Part shown: positions 47,251 through 58,393 of the stretch, piece by piece
Position numbering within the stretch: the stretch's first letter is position 1
Layout: the number at the start of each line of letters is the position of its first letter
Assembly: GCA_037074615.1 (NCBI GenBank)
Contig: CM073518.1
Span: 186,001 to 250,000, forward strand
Source of the DNA: Leucaena leucocephala
Lineage: Eukaryota; Streptophyta; Magnoliopsida; Fabales; Fabaceae
Length of the DNA stretch: 64,000 bases
Reading direction: 5' to 3'
The notes under the pieces: model-generated
What the model was told of the DNA's origin: nothing
Databases searched by the model: none
Seen by the model: only the letters and a program-made list of their open reading frames with translations
Translations under genes and position numbers: made by a program

Positions 47251-49807
47251 GACTAAAATCCTCAGCTTGCTTCCAGAAGTCAAGAAAATAACCTAACAAT
47301 TTTTTTTTGTTATATAAATTTGGTCATAATTCATTACTTCAGTTTCAGTCTCAAAAATCAACAAAATTGGCAAAGTAAAACCAATCCAAAAACAAACAAA
47401 CAGAACTTGTACAAATGAATCGCTACTGTGAACAAAAATAGAACTTACAAATTACTATAGCGACCACCTACTCAATCCCTACTCCTTACAGTCCCTGCTA
47501 ATAAAATATGGCAATGCTATAACCCCAATGAACTTTCGAATAATTAAATTCTCCTTCTACCTTATTCTTTAAGCTCGACCATTCCAATCCCAAAAAGCCT
47601 ATAAAATTTAATCCCGATATCATCAAATACAAGATGAAAGGAAACCAATCTCAAAATATGCAAGATACAGGTTGCGTCGACAAAGCTATCAGACCTGGAA
47701 GCATCCGATTAGGTGGATGCCCAATCCCCTGGCAGTAAATCCCGAATATGTTCCGAACAAGATCAAAAGGGAAGGTGTGAGAGGTTGGCGCTGGTTATTG
47801 TGTTTCCTATATTTAAATTAGCTTCAATTGTCACCCTAGGGAGGCTGGGAGGGGAAAGAGCACCAGAGAAAAGCATCATGTGCCTAAATGAATTCAACAA
47901 GGAAGTAAAGGTTTGCAAAAATGATGGTACTAGTACGCACCAGAGGATACATGATGATTCTACCATGTCTGTTACGGAAGGCGCCTTCACAGGAAGCTTC
48001 CTCTGTTTTTTTTTTTCTTTTCTCCATTCTGTTTTTCCTTTGTTAGTTTGTTTTGCTCTGCCGCGCTGACTTCATCCTCAAAATGGTAGGAGTCTTGAGA
48101 TAGCGTCCGGACTAGGATGCTTGCTATGAGTTCAAACGATGTCGTTTGTTCCTTTTCGTGTAATCAACCCTTCAATAAATCAACAAGGCTGAGAGCGACC
48201 AGTCCTTTAGCTTACGAAAGACGCTCTGTCGCTCTCCCCCCCCCCCCCCCTGTGGTTTACAATGTGATTGCCTCTGCCGCTCTTCTCCAACGACGTGGTG
48301 GTTGCCTGGTGGGGTATTTTCTTATTGTTGTCCGACGACGTGGGGTTTGCTTGCAAGTTGTGTTTTATTGTGTGTGTATTTTTTTCCTATTGTTTTGCTC
48401 AAATGCCAGCGAAAATCCAATACTCAGCAGATCAAGGAATCCAGTTCTGATGAATTTCTTTTATCCATAATCAGCTAATCCAAATGGCGAGAGAGAAACC
48501 CAAATAAAAATTGCATCAATCTTCTCTTTTTCTGTATCAAAGCTTCAGAAAAATTGCCGTTGACACTGCTAGGATGAGAATTTTGAGAAGTTGCAGACGA
48601 AATCATTATCACAAGACGTTTTGCAAAGACGGGGCGGGAACTGGGAAGTTGCGCTCGGTGGTGACTAGTGAGAACTGAGAAGACCAAGCCGTGGGGCGAA
48701 ATTCAGAGGCGCGTTAAATGGGTTTTAACCTCAACGGTGGAGATTGCTTGTTTTATTTGGATGACTACGATTATCAATAAAGCCAAAACGACATTGTTTA
48801 AGCTTACTGAAGAAGGCTTTGCCCTCTGAATAAACGCCACGCAATATCAGTAATAATTAATATGATTCTCAGAACAGAGAGCTTTATTTTATTATTTAAA
48901 GACCATACTCTTGACTTAATCATATATATATATATATATATATGCACTATACTTAATTCTTTATATTTATTTTATCAAATTCTCTAATCATAACGTTTAA
49001 CTTCTGTAAATTTTACACATTCTTTTATTCTTTCGCTTTTAGCTCACATATTTTATTATTTTTATGCAATTTTGTTGTCATCTATTTAATATCTCTAAGT
49101 AAGTTACTGGAGGCTGTTTTTGAAAGAATGTGTCTTCATAGTCATTTTTGTTCAGAGTCACTATTTTCAAAATGGGATATTTTTATTATATTATGTTTTT
49201 TTTTAATTAACAAGAGTACCAACCAAAGGATAAACATAAAACCAAACTAATGAAAAAGTTATATCCACAAATGATGTAAACTAAAGTCAGCAAAAACATG
49301 CATTACAGTGTTGGGGACGGATAAAACAGATTGCCAAGAAATGGTCGACATTTATGGAAAAGATGCTGTTACAACCATGCATTACGTACCGCCATGATTT
49401 ACATGCTTCATAAGTATTTACAACCATTGCATGGAAAAGATGTTTTTTTTTTAAACAATCACAATTAAGTTCTTCTCTGATGGAATCCATGGTTTTTGAA
49501 ATCTGGGTCAAGATTCCAACTGCGAAGGTGCCTTTGACCCTCCGAGCACGACCACACGTACGCAGAACCCTGGGAGGTCACAAACTAACAAATAGTGGGG
49601 CAAGCAGCTCCCCACCGTATCTCTTTTCTATAGAACCAGATCGCAGCCACATATATACTTGCGATGCTATTTACCCAATTTTCTTAGCCTATCTACTCAG
49701 CGACTGACACGTGGCACTACTTACGTACTCTGCCACTTATCCACCATCCTCCTCCTCTTACCGTTCCCATTTCCACTCATTGCTCTGCAATCACACACCC
49801 TGCAGCC
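47251..49807. other. intergenic and SBPase promoter region
   Basis: No gene recognised. Contains a C-run near 48236-48251, a (TA)n tract at 48922-48943, and frames near 47713 and 48117 without family resemblance. The right end is the SBPase upstream region. Confidence 0.45.
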
Positions 49808-52003
49808 ATGGAGACGGGCATTGCTTGCTTCGCCAGAGGTACCTTCCACCCTAGTGTTTCTTCCAAGCACTCTCCTCCGTCCATCTCTCCGTCTTTTGGA
49901 TTCACGGTATACAAGCTAATCTATCCCCTTCATCCCCCCCCCCCCCCAAACTATATATATGAATGACGTACATAGTTTAAGAATTCGTGAACAAGTTTTT
50001 ATGAGATGTCTGTTATGAATGACAGGGTCTGAAATCGAGCTCTTTGTTTGGGGAATCACTGAGAGTCGCATCCAGATCAACTGTAAAGGTTTCAAAGCCA
50101 AGGGATGCTTCGCTTGTCACTAGATGTGAAATTGGTGACAGCCTGGTGAGTTCCTTACTTACCACACACGACACCTTAACGCTTTCAACTTTTAACAGCT
50201 TCTGGACAAACAAGTTATGGGTTGCTTTCATCATGCTATGTTTTAAATATGTGCGTGTGATTTTAGGAAGAGTTCCTCACAAAGGCTACACCGGATAAGG
50301 GACTCATCCGGTTGCTGGTGTGCATGGGAGAAGCGTTGAGAACTATTTCCTTCAAAGTGAAGACGGCTTCTTGTGGTGGAACTCAATGTGTTAATTCCTT
50401 TGGAGACGAGCAGCTTGCTGTGGATATGCTCGCCAACCAGCTTCTTTTTGACGTAAGATTTCTATTTTTCAGTATGTTTCAAACTAAGGAAAGGAATTGC
50501 TTCAGGATTACTCATGTCTAGCTAGCTTCAACTTTTGGATTAATTTGTTCTGTCATGTCGGGACCTGATCTAGGCAACCATTACTGTTTACAATTCAATA
50601 TCCCCAAGTTCATTATCATGTTTGAACCTGATCTAGGCAACCATTGCTGGTGTAGGAAACTTGAAGCTGCTTGTTTTGCCTATGATAATTTAAACTATGA
50701 AGCCTTTGGATCTTAGAGTTGAACTCTTGATATCTTGAATACAATCTTATTCCATGGATGTGCAATGAAGCTAATTAGAATGTGCAATGTTGTGTGCATA
50801 GGCCTTAAAACACTCACACTTCTGCAAATATGCTTGCTCGGAGGAAGTTCCTGAACTCCAGGACATGGAAGGTCCAGTCGAAGGTCTGCAATGATATATT
50901 AAACTAAGCAATTAAGATTTGGACATATATATATAAAGTGATGGCATATGAGGTTGTCATCTGTGTGAATATGCGACTGCAGGTGGATTTAGTGTTGCAT
51001 TTGATCCGCTCGATGGCTCCAGCATCGTGGACACAAATTTCACTGTGGGCACAATCTTTGGTGTGTGGCCTGGAGGTAAGTTAACTGGGATCACTGGAAG
51101 AGATCAAGCCGCTGCAGCCATGGGAATATTTGGTCCAAGAACCACATATGTCCTTGCTCTTAAGGACTACCCTGGAACACACGAATTTCTTCTGCTTGAT
51201 GAAGGTTAGCTCCCTGCCTTATATTTATTGACAATTTAGGAAACCATTCAGTTGGAAAATGGATTGTGGGATATTTTTTTTGGTTTCACGATAGAGGTTC
51301 AAAGCTTCAGGAAATTCATAACAATGTTCTCTTATTTGTTTATCAGGAAAATGGCAACATGTCAAGGAGACCACAGAGATTGGTGAAGGAAAACTTTTCT
51401 CTCCTGGGAATTTGAGAGCCACATTTGACAACCCTAAATATGATGAGGTCTGCCTAGTCTTCCATCAGGAAACACGATTTTTTTTTTCTAAATCTGTTGT
51501 GTTATGTAAGACATTTGGAAGTGAACACTTACGTCTCAATTTATTTATCATCCTACAGTTGATCAACTACTATGTGAAAGAAAAATACACATTGAGATAT
51601 ACCGGAGGAATGGTACCAGACGTCAACCAGGTCATTTCTTGATTTTCTTAAGAGATAAATCATTGGAAGTTAACATTTTCCCTGGCAGAACATGGTCTTA
51701 TAGATGTCTTCTTGTGTGCAGATTATTGTAAAAGAGAAAGGTATATTCACAAATGTGACGTCTCCATCAGCCAAAGCCAAGCTGAGGCTGCTGTTTGAGG
51801 TAGCTCCTTTAGGGTTCTTGATTGAGAAAGCAGGAGGTTTCAGCAGTGATGGTCAACAGTCTGTGCTAGACAAGGTCATAAATAACCTTGATGAGAGAAC
51901 TCAAGTTGCTTATGGATCCAAGAATGAGATCATCCGGTTCGAAGAAACTCTCTACGGTTCATCCAGTCTCAAGGGTGGTGTTCCTGTTGGAGCAGCTGCT
52001 TAA
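49808..52003 (+). CDS. SBPase: sedoheptulose-1,7-bisphosphatase, chloroplastic
   Basis: Eight exons (49808-49906, 50026-50145, 50267-50452, 50802-50883, 50983-51204, 51347-51447, 51559-51630, 51722-52003) join in frame to 387 residues, close to other plant SBPases. The Ser-rich N-terminus (METGIACFARGTF...) is a chloroplast transit peptide ending near VTRCEIG. The redox pair CGGTQC (Cys109 and Cys114) is the thioredoxin-regulated disulfide of SBPase. FDPLDGSSIVDTNF (169-182) is the metal-binding FBPase/SBPase signature. RYTGGMVPDV and the C-terminal YGSKNEIIRFEETLYG complete the match. The enzyme dephosphorylates sedoheptulose-1,7-bisphosphate in the Calvin cycle. No lesion seen. Confidence 0.96.
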
Positions 52004-52751
52004 GCTGTTGAGCTGCTATAAAGTTCATCTTCTTTTGTTTTTGTCCAGTAAGATATATGTTGTTATCAATCTTACGGACAAGTGGTAATGATTTAGTAAC
52101 ATATTTCCAGTTTATGGTGATAACAAAGTTAAGTTGACGTGGATAAGACTGAGATCATCTCGTCAAGTTCACTGTCCATTAAGCAATGCCTTGTGAATTT
52201 TGGTTCATTTAGTAATTTAAACTCACACTCTAAATCAAAGTTTTAATGAGAAAATTATGGATGGATAAGGTTTTCTCTAGCTCTAAGAAGGGAGCGTTAG
52301 GACAGCTATCAAAGCCTTTGGAGTCATAGCAGGAACATGATTTGAAATGTCGTAGTAATAGGGATGTGTTCAATACAAGAGAGAAACCATTTTACAAAAT
52401 GAAAATTTCTAAGTCTGGCCTTGTCGCCATTTGTCCGTAAGCATAACACGTTATGTTCTCAATTGAACAGGACAAAGTTAGCTTTGAAACCCACGGTTAC
52501 TCTCACAAGATAAATGCTGCGCTCATAGAAAAGGGGAAGATCTGATACGTTTGCCCAAAGAAATATCCTTATCGCGCAAAGTTGTTAACTCCAGAATTGA
52601 GAGAAACAAACATGGTATGGCTATATGTCGAGATATGATTCATTTTAATTTTCTCATTCTAGTTCTTCTGAGAAGGTTCAGGAAAAAATAAATAAATAAC
52701 TTAGTCAAAAACTTATACAAGTCACCTGAAAATCATCTGAAGTATAAGAAA
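52004..52751. other. SBPase 3' UTR and spacer
   Basis: No further gene recognised between SBPase and the LFS-like relic. Confidence 0.4.
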
Positions 52752-53242
52752 ATGCTTGACTTTTACCTTGATGAGGTGCAGGATGGTAACATGGGGGATG
52801 GTAAATGGCATGGTTCAGTTGGAGGCATAGTTTGTGCGCCTTTGGACAAAGTTTGGGCGGTGGTTTCTCAGACAAAAAGACTAGCAGAGTGGATGCCAAT
52901 GGTGGAAAGATGCAGTGGCTTGGCCGGAGAAGAAGATGAGCCGGGCTATGTTAGGCTAGTCTCTGGCTTTAATATCCCTCAACCAGATGGAGAAAGGTCA
53001 TGGATCAAGGAGAGGTTGGTTTCCTTGGACTCTTCATCACATAGCTATGTTTACAGAATGGAAGCAAGCAATGTGGGTTTAGATGGATCTGTAAATTCTC
53101 TAAACCTAGCTTTGAGATAGACCCCTTAAAAGATGCGTGTGAGGATAGCATTATAGATTATCTGGGTTTTCTCTATAAATCTTGCATTAATAGAATTGAG
53201 GGTGCCATAGAAGCTGAATCAAGAAATGCTTCCGCATCATAA
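52752..53242 (+). pseudogene. lachrymatory-factor-synthase-like (polyketide-cyclase fold) protein, truncated
   Basis: The frame from ATG 52752 matches plant LFS-like/polyketide-cyclase (START/Bet v 1 fold) proteins: MGDGKWHGSVGGIV, DKVWAVVSQTKRLAEWMPM, VERCSGLAG, GYVRLVSGF, SWIKERLVSLDS and YRMEASNVGLDGSVN. After LNLALR it stops at 53118. The rest of the family sequence continues in another frame: FEIDPLKDACEDSIIDYLG, FLYKSCINRIEGAIEAESR, ending TAA at 53240. The family's intervening stretch of about a dozen residues is absent. A deletion therefore removed part of the gene and shifted the frame. A short truncated product could still be made, but it would lack the C-terminal helix. Confidence 0.82.
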
Positions 53243-54166
53243 TATTCCATCAGTGGCTCTCTGGTGTATAGACTATAATGCCTTGTCTAACTTTTAAGTT
53301 GTTAATTCTCAGTTAAATTAAATCCTATGATCAAACTAGTTAATTCGATTAAATCAATCAGATGCCCCTATGAATTGCACGCCATCTCAATCTCCACTAT
53401 AACTTCAAAATTTTCGACACAAACTTTGCGTCTTTATATTAAAGGATTAGAGTGCTTCAGAAAAAAGGAAATATATATACCCTTCTGGAAGAGAGGAAAA
53501 ATGCTTCAGAAATACATGCATACAGAGAAATCAAGAATTCTGGGAAATAGGAAGAAATGGGGATTTGCTGTTGAGCAGTATGTTTCTACTTTCAACTATC
53601 ACATGATAATAACAGAAATGGTTAACATCGATATAGACAAATGACTGCCACCTTTTGTAGCATGCAAGAAAACTTGGTAATAGACATGGCTGACGTTCTG
53701 TATTTCACCTAACTTTTGTAAAACGACATGGCATCCAAGATTGTTCCGTTATTTATAATTGAGGTGGTGAGTCAAATGCTATCATTCCACAGACACAGAA
53801 AGAAGTTAATCGTTGAAGAGAATGGAGCCACGCCGGCTTCTGGCATTAATGCTTCTGGTGGCTCCCTCATTTCCAGCACTTCCTCGGTCTTTGGTTCGTC
53901 ACTTCAAGTTTAGCTTAAGTGCATTTTCCCCTATAAGTTTAATGCAAGTAAATTTCCTATCTCTGCTTCTTCGTTTCTTATGAAGAAATAAATTAATAAT
54001 AATAAGACAAATTGGCATGCAACAAACATCAAATGGTAATGCGGTATCTATGAAAGATCTCCGGTACTCGCAATAGTAAAATAAACTTGCTCTGCATTGA
54101 AAGGACACCAAATCAAAGTAATACAAACATACTCATTGTGGTAGTCAATGTGTGTGCACTGTACAG
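53243..54166. other. spacer upstream of the laccase relic
   Basis: No convincing laccase signal-peptide exon is found here, and no other gene is recognised. Confidence 0.4.
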
Positions 54167-56167
54167 GTGGTCTTGAAGAACACAACAAAACTTTGCTCCT
54201 CAAAATCATTCGTCACTGTCAATGGAAAGTTTCCGAGTCCAACTCTCTATGCCAGAGAGGGTGACAATGTAATTGTCAGGGTCACCAACCACGTTGCACA
54301 CAACGTTACAATCCACTGGTGAGAACCACTACCACTGGTAACATAAGTTAGAAGTAGACAATAATATTAACAGTAATAATAGGACTACATTACATTTCGG
54401 ACTCATGGCAGGCATGGAGTTAGACAATTCCGAACTGGTTGGTCTGGTGGACCCGCATATATCACGCAATGCCCGATCTGGCCAGGGCAAGGCTTTATCT
54501 ACAACTTCACCATCTTAGGCCAAAGAGGCACCCTCTTCTGGCATGCACATGTGACTTGGCTAAGAGCCACTATGCATGGTGCCATTGTCATTTTGCCTAA
54601 GCGAGGCATTCCTTATCCGTTTCCTAAACCTCACGAAGAAAAGGTCATTATTCTAGGTTAGTCTTAAGGTTACAAAGTAGAGTTTTCCATGATCATTTCT
54701 GGATATTGATGGTTTTGTTCATATACATGATACTAAGTTTGATGAGTTGAGTTCAAGTGAATGGTGGAAAGCAGATGTTGAAGCTGTGCTCAATCAGTCA
54801 ACAATAACTGGCCTGCCACCCAACACATCAGATGCTCATACCATCAATGGCCTTCCGGGACCAGTCCCGGTTGCGCTTCTCAGGGTACATATATATAGAG
54901 AGGGTATTTTATAATCTGAAAACTGAATATTTTTTCTACCAAAAAAAGTTGTGTTTTCAACAATTCAAACTTGGTATGAAAATTGTTGGAGATGGGGACC
55001 TGCACTAGTCCTAGTTTGGAGCTTATGTGAACCTTATGCAGGGGGATACACTCTGCATGTTGAAAGTTGCAAGACATATCTTCTTCGAATTGTGAACGAT
55101 GAACTCTTCTTTAAAATTGCTGGGCCCAATCTGACTATCGCGGAAGCAGATGGCTCCTACGTTAAGCCGTTTGAGACGGACACAATATTCATTAGCCCAG
55201 GTCAAACTACGAATGCCCTCCTAACTGCAAGTCAAGGTATTGGCATGTACTTAATTGCAGTCACTCCTTTCATGGACGCCCCTATTGTCTTTGACAACTT
55301 GACCGCAATTGGTACACTTGGGTACAAAGGCACGCCTCCTTATCCCAAAACTGTTCTGACAGGAATTACTCCTCTGAATGCAACCCCAATATCCACCAAG
55401 TTCATCGATTTTCTCAGAAGCCTTAATTCAATTACCCTGCATAAGTTCCAGTGACCATAGACCACCGTCTGTCGTTCACAATATCAGTTGGGGTAAACCC
55501 ATGTGACACATGTGTCAACAGGACCAAGCTTGTAGCTGCAATCAATAATATCAGCTTTGTGCAGCCAAGCCCTTCTTCAAGCACATTACTACAACCAAAA
55601 AGGGGTTTACACGGATGATTTTCTTGCAAACCCACCCATGGTTTTCAACTATACCGGTACTCAGCCGGCTAACATGCAGACCAACTATGGCACGAAAGTA
55701 TACAGATTGAATTTCAATTCAACAGTTCAAATCGTTCTTCAGGGCACGGCAATGGTAGCTCCAGAAAGCCATCCTATTCATTTGCATGGGTTCAATTTCT
55801 TTGTTGTTGGGAGTGGGTTTGGGGATTTTGATCCACAGAATGATCCAAAAAGCTTTAATCTTGTTGACCCGGTGGAGAGAAACACTGTGGGGGTACCTAA
55901 CGGCGGATGGAGTGCAATCAGATTCAGGGCGGACAACCCAGGTAGCTACAAACATATCTTTCATTTTTGAATATGTTATCAAGAATAACCAGTTCGTCAG
56001 AAGAATTTGATTCTATTAACATTCTTTTTTTGGGGTTATGTTGGTTTATACATTGCCATTTGGAAGTACACACAAGCTGGGGACTTAAGATGGCTTTCGT
56101 GGTGGAGGACGAAAAGGGCCCCAATGAGTCGGTGCTCCCACCGCCCAAAGACCTTCCAAAGTGCTAG
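54167..56167 (+). pseudogene. laccase (multicopper oxidase), decayed
   Basis: Several exon-like blocks from 54167 onward read as plant laccase. They include VVLKNTTKLCSSKSFVTVNG, NVTIHW/HGVRQFRTGW, LFWHAHVTWLRATMHGAIVI, VNPCDTCVN, HPIHLHGFNFFVVGSGFG and FIHCHLEVHTSWGLKM, ending PPPKDLPKC. All four copper-ligand motifs (HWHG, HAH, HPIHLHG, HCHLEVH) remain. Lesions: no first exon with a signal peptide is seen. One base is lost at the acceptor before NGGKA/EWWKAD (54770 region). The usual four residues after RIVN are missing. A frameshift and a TAA fall near 55440, and a further frameshift near 55560. The last intron's acceptor AG is missing near 56035. It is an unprocessed relic. Confidence 0.85.
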
Positions 56168-56453
56168 GGCGTCTCGTGAACCACAATTGAGCCTGTATAC
56201 TGCACTAGGACGTTCATTGTCTGAAAAATTGTAAAGCTGCTACGTGGGTATTTTTAAAAAGGAGACCAAATTTTATAAAAAATCAGTAAGTTTGAGATTA
56301 ATTTACGGTGTAAGTGCAAATTATAAATCCAAATTATTGTTTCAGGATGCCATACGTAATTCAAAATGCTTCTTTTCGCTGGCTTCAAAATGTTGTAACC
56401 ACCATGGTAGCTTGGCTTAATGAAGGGGATGTGACACAGAACAAAACCAAAAT
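56168..56453. other. spacer
   Basis: Short AT-rich spacer between the laccase relic and the tRNA gene; nothing recognised. Confidence 0.4.
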
Positions 56454-56526
56454 CGCGCCAGGAAGGGGTCGAACCTTCGACCTTCTGCTTAGGAAACAGA
56501 CGCTCTATCCACTGAGCTACAAGCGC
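56454..56526 (-). tRNA. trnR-CCU: tRNA-Arg (anticodon CCU)
   Basis: On the minus strand a 73-nt cloverleaf can be folded. It has a D stem GCTC/GAGC, anticodon stem TCTGT/GCAGA with loop TTCCTAA (anticodon CCT), and T stem GAAGG/CCTTC with loop TTCGACC. The acceptor pairs GCGCTTG with CTGGCGC, with a U-G wobble and one U-U mismatch. No intron and no encoded CCA. The A and B box promoter sequences are inside the gene as usual for RNA polymerase III. Confidence 0.94.
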
Positions 56527-56840
56527 TGATGTTGGTTGTTAGTGGACATAGTACATAATTTTCCTCTAAAATTGTATCAAGGTGGGCCAAAAGCCCAAAA
56601 TGGAGTTCCCAGAGGCAGAGAGAGGACATCATTTAATTGACACCTGGAAAACTTAATTGAAAACCTCCAGCTCAATTCATAATCAAAGATTAAGAACCCA
56701 TCGCCTGTGGGTTCAATTGGCGAAGGGACAAGACATACGATCATTTGGAGTATGTTCAAACCCTGGGGAGTGTCACTTTGTTGTGATTCCAGTCGCGGTG
56801 ATTAGGGAGACATCCTAACTCCTGGGTGTCTAGGTTTATA
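56527..56840. other. spacer between tRNA and MITE
   Basis: No gene recognised. Confidence 0.4.
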
Positions 56841-56848
56841 CCTGAGGG

Positions 56849-57349
56849 TAGGGGTGGAAACAGGCCAGGCCAAGCTTTAGCCTTAACAGGCCAGGCCTGT
56901 TATGTAACAATCTAACCTGAGCCTGGCCTGCAGCCTGCTGGAGGCTAATTTTCTCGCATAAGCCTGGCTTGTTAATATGACTGGCCTGGCCTGAAACCTG
57001 TTAAAAGAGCCTGTTTTATAATTATATTTGCAGGCCTTCATAACAGGCTTCTGCAACAAGCCCCACAATAGGCCTTCGTAATAGGCCCAAAAACAGGCCT
57101 TCGTAACAGGCCCTCTAATAGGCTTTTTTGTATATTATATTTTAAAAAACTATAGGCCCTCTAACAGGCTCAGGCCGCCTAACAGACTTGACAGGCTTCT
57201 TACAGAGCCTGAATCTAGCCTATTAAGTAAAACATGCTTCTATACAGGCTTGAGCCTGTGTAGTTTTTAAAACAGACTAAGTTAAACCAGGCCAAATGCA
57301 GGCCAAGCCACATGCCCCTGACAGGCCGTCTGTCCTGTTTCCACCCCTA
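56849..57349. mobile_element. hAT-like MITE with AGGCCT-rich interior
   Basis: Both ends begin TAGGGGTGGAAACAGG when read inward, a perfect 16-bp inverted repeat. The flanks are CCTGAGGG (56841-56848) and CCTAAGGG (57350-57357), an 8-bp target duplication with one mismatch. Eight-bp duplications and TAGGGGTG ends fit the hAT superfamily. The 501-bp interior encodes no transposase and consists of many variants of ACAGGCC, AGGCCT and CAGGCTT on both strands. Confidence 0.88.
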
Positions 57350-57357
57350 CCTAAGGG

Positions 57358-58393
57358 TAATAGACGGCTCGCCCTATCCGACATTAGTATTGCCTAGGAG
57401 GAAGGGAGATTTTGCCCTACCCTTAGATCGTAGGTGAACCCGACCCCTTTCTCAAAATTCTTGTATCAAAAAAAAAAAAATCAAAGAGTAAGAGGAAGAT
57501 GTGCGTGAAATAGAAGCAACACTTTCGACCATTATCATAAATCTCTCTTTTCTTTCCTTCAATCAGCCAATCCAGTCCAGCCTTTTCTTTTAAATGCACT
57601 TTTCTTTTGTGCCCACACTCTGCATCGTCTTTGTTGTTTCTCCAAAGCATAATGCTTCCCTTTGATTCTTTTAATGTTTACTTGAGGACCCCAAAAGCAG
57701 ATTCTGTCCCGTTCATTTTCAGCCCTCTCGACCTCTTCTTGTACCTCCACATTAATGGCACTAATTGCTAAATATTTTGGTGTATTTTAGTTAATTTTGA
57801 TTTCACATAATTTTTCAATTCAATTTAAACAGTTTAATTAACATCTGATTTAATTCAAGATTTTTTAATTAAATTCAAACGATGATTTTTATCAGATAAT
57901 CTAATTGATTTCGGATGATCCTAGCACGCTCATGCTTCAATCCGTTGAATAACAACAATTCTACATATATTAATTTTAACAAGTTCAAACGGTCATTTTG
58001 AACCCCAAAAGGAGAGAAGAATTCCATTATAGACGGACAGCAGGACAAATTGTATTGTGGGCTGATTCACAAGTACAGAAGATGAATTGGGTAAGGAGAT
58101 CCGTTTTGGAGAAGTTCAAAGATGGCGGAGAGAAAGAAAAACGAAGGAAAAGAGAAAACGCTGGTTACATTTGTTTGTTATTCACAAAATTGAGCATCTC
58201 GCCGGGGAAGGCAACCAAGTGCGAGGGTCGGGAAAAGCGTTCGAGGACAACAACACATGCTTATTACCCAAGACAACTAACAAATAAAAGTCTAGGAATT
58301 GCGGAGAGAAAAAAGCAGAGGACCCTCTCTCCCTTGAGAGAGAGAAGTCAAAAATAGCAGACAGACAATTTGGGGTATATACACAAACTAACC
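57358..58393. other. spacer and COI1 3' region
   Basis: No recognisable protein. The last few hundred bases should contain the COI1 3' UTR. A frame at 57998-58357 is basic and low in family signals, probably chance. Confidence 0.4.

Noticed and set aside
48117..48470. 117-codon frame as a possible gene
   Set aside because: Crosses a homopolymer C-run, no family resemblance.
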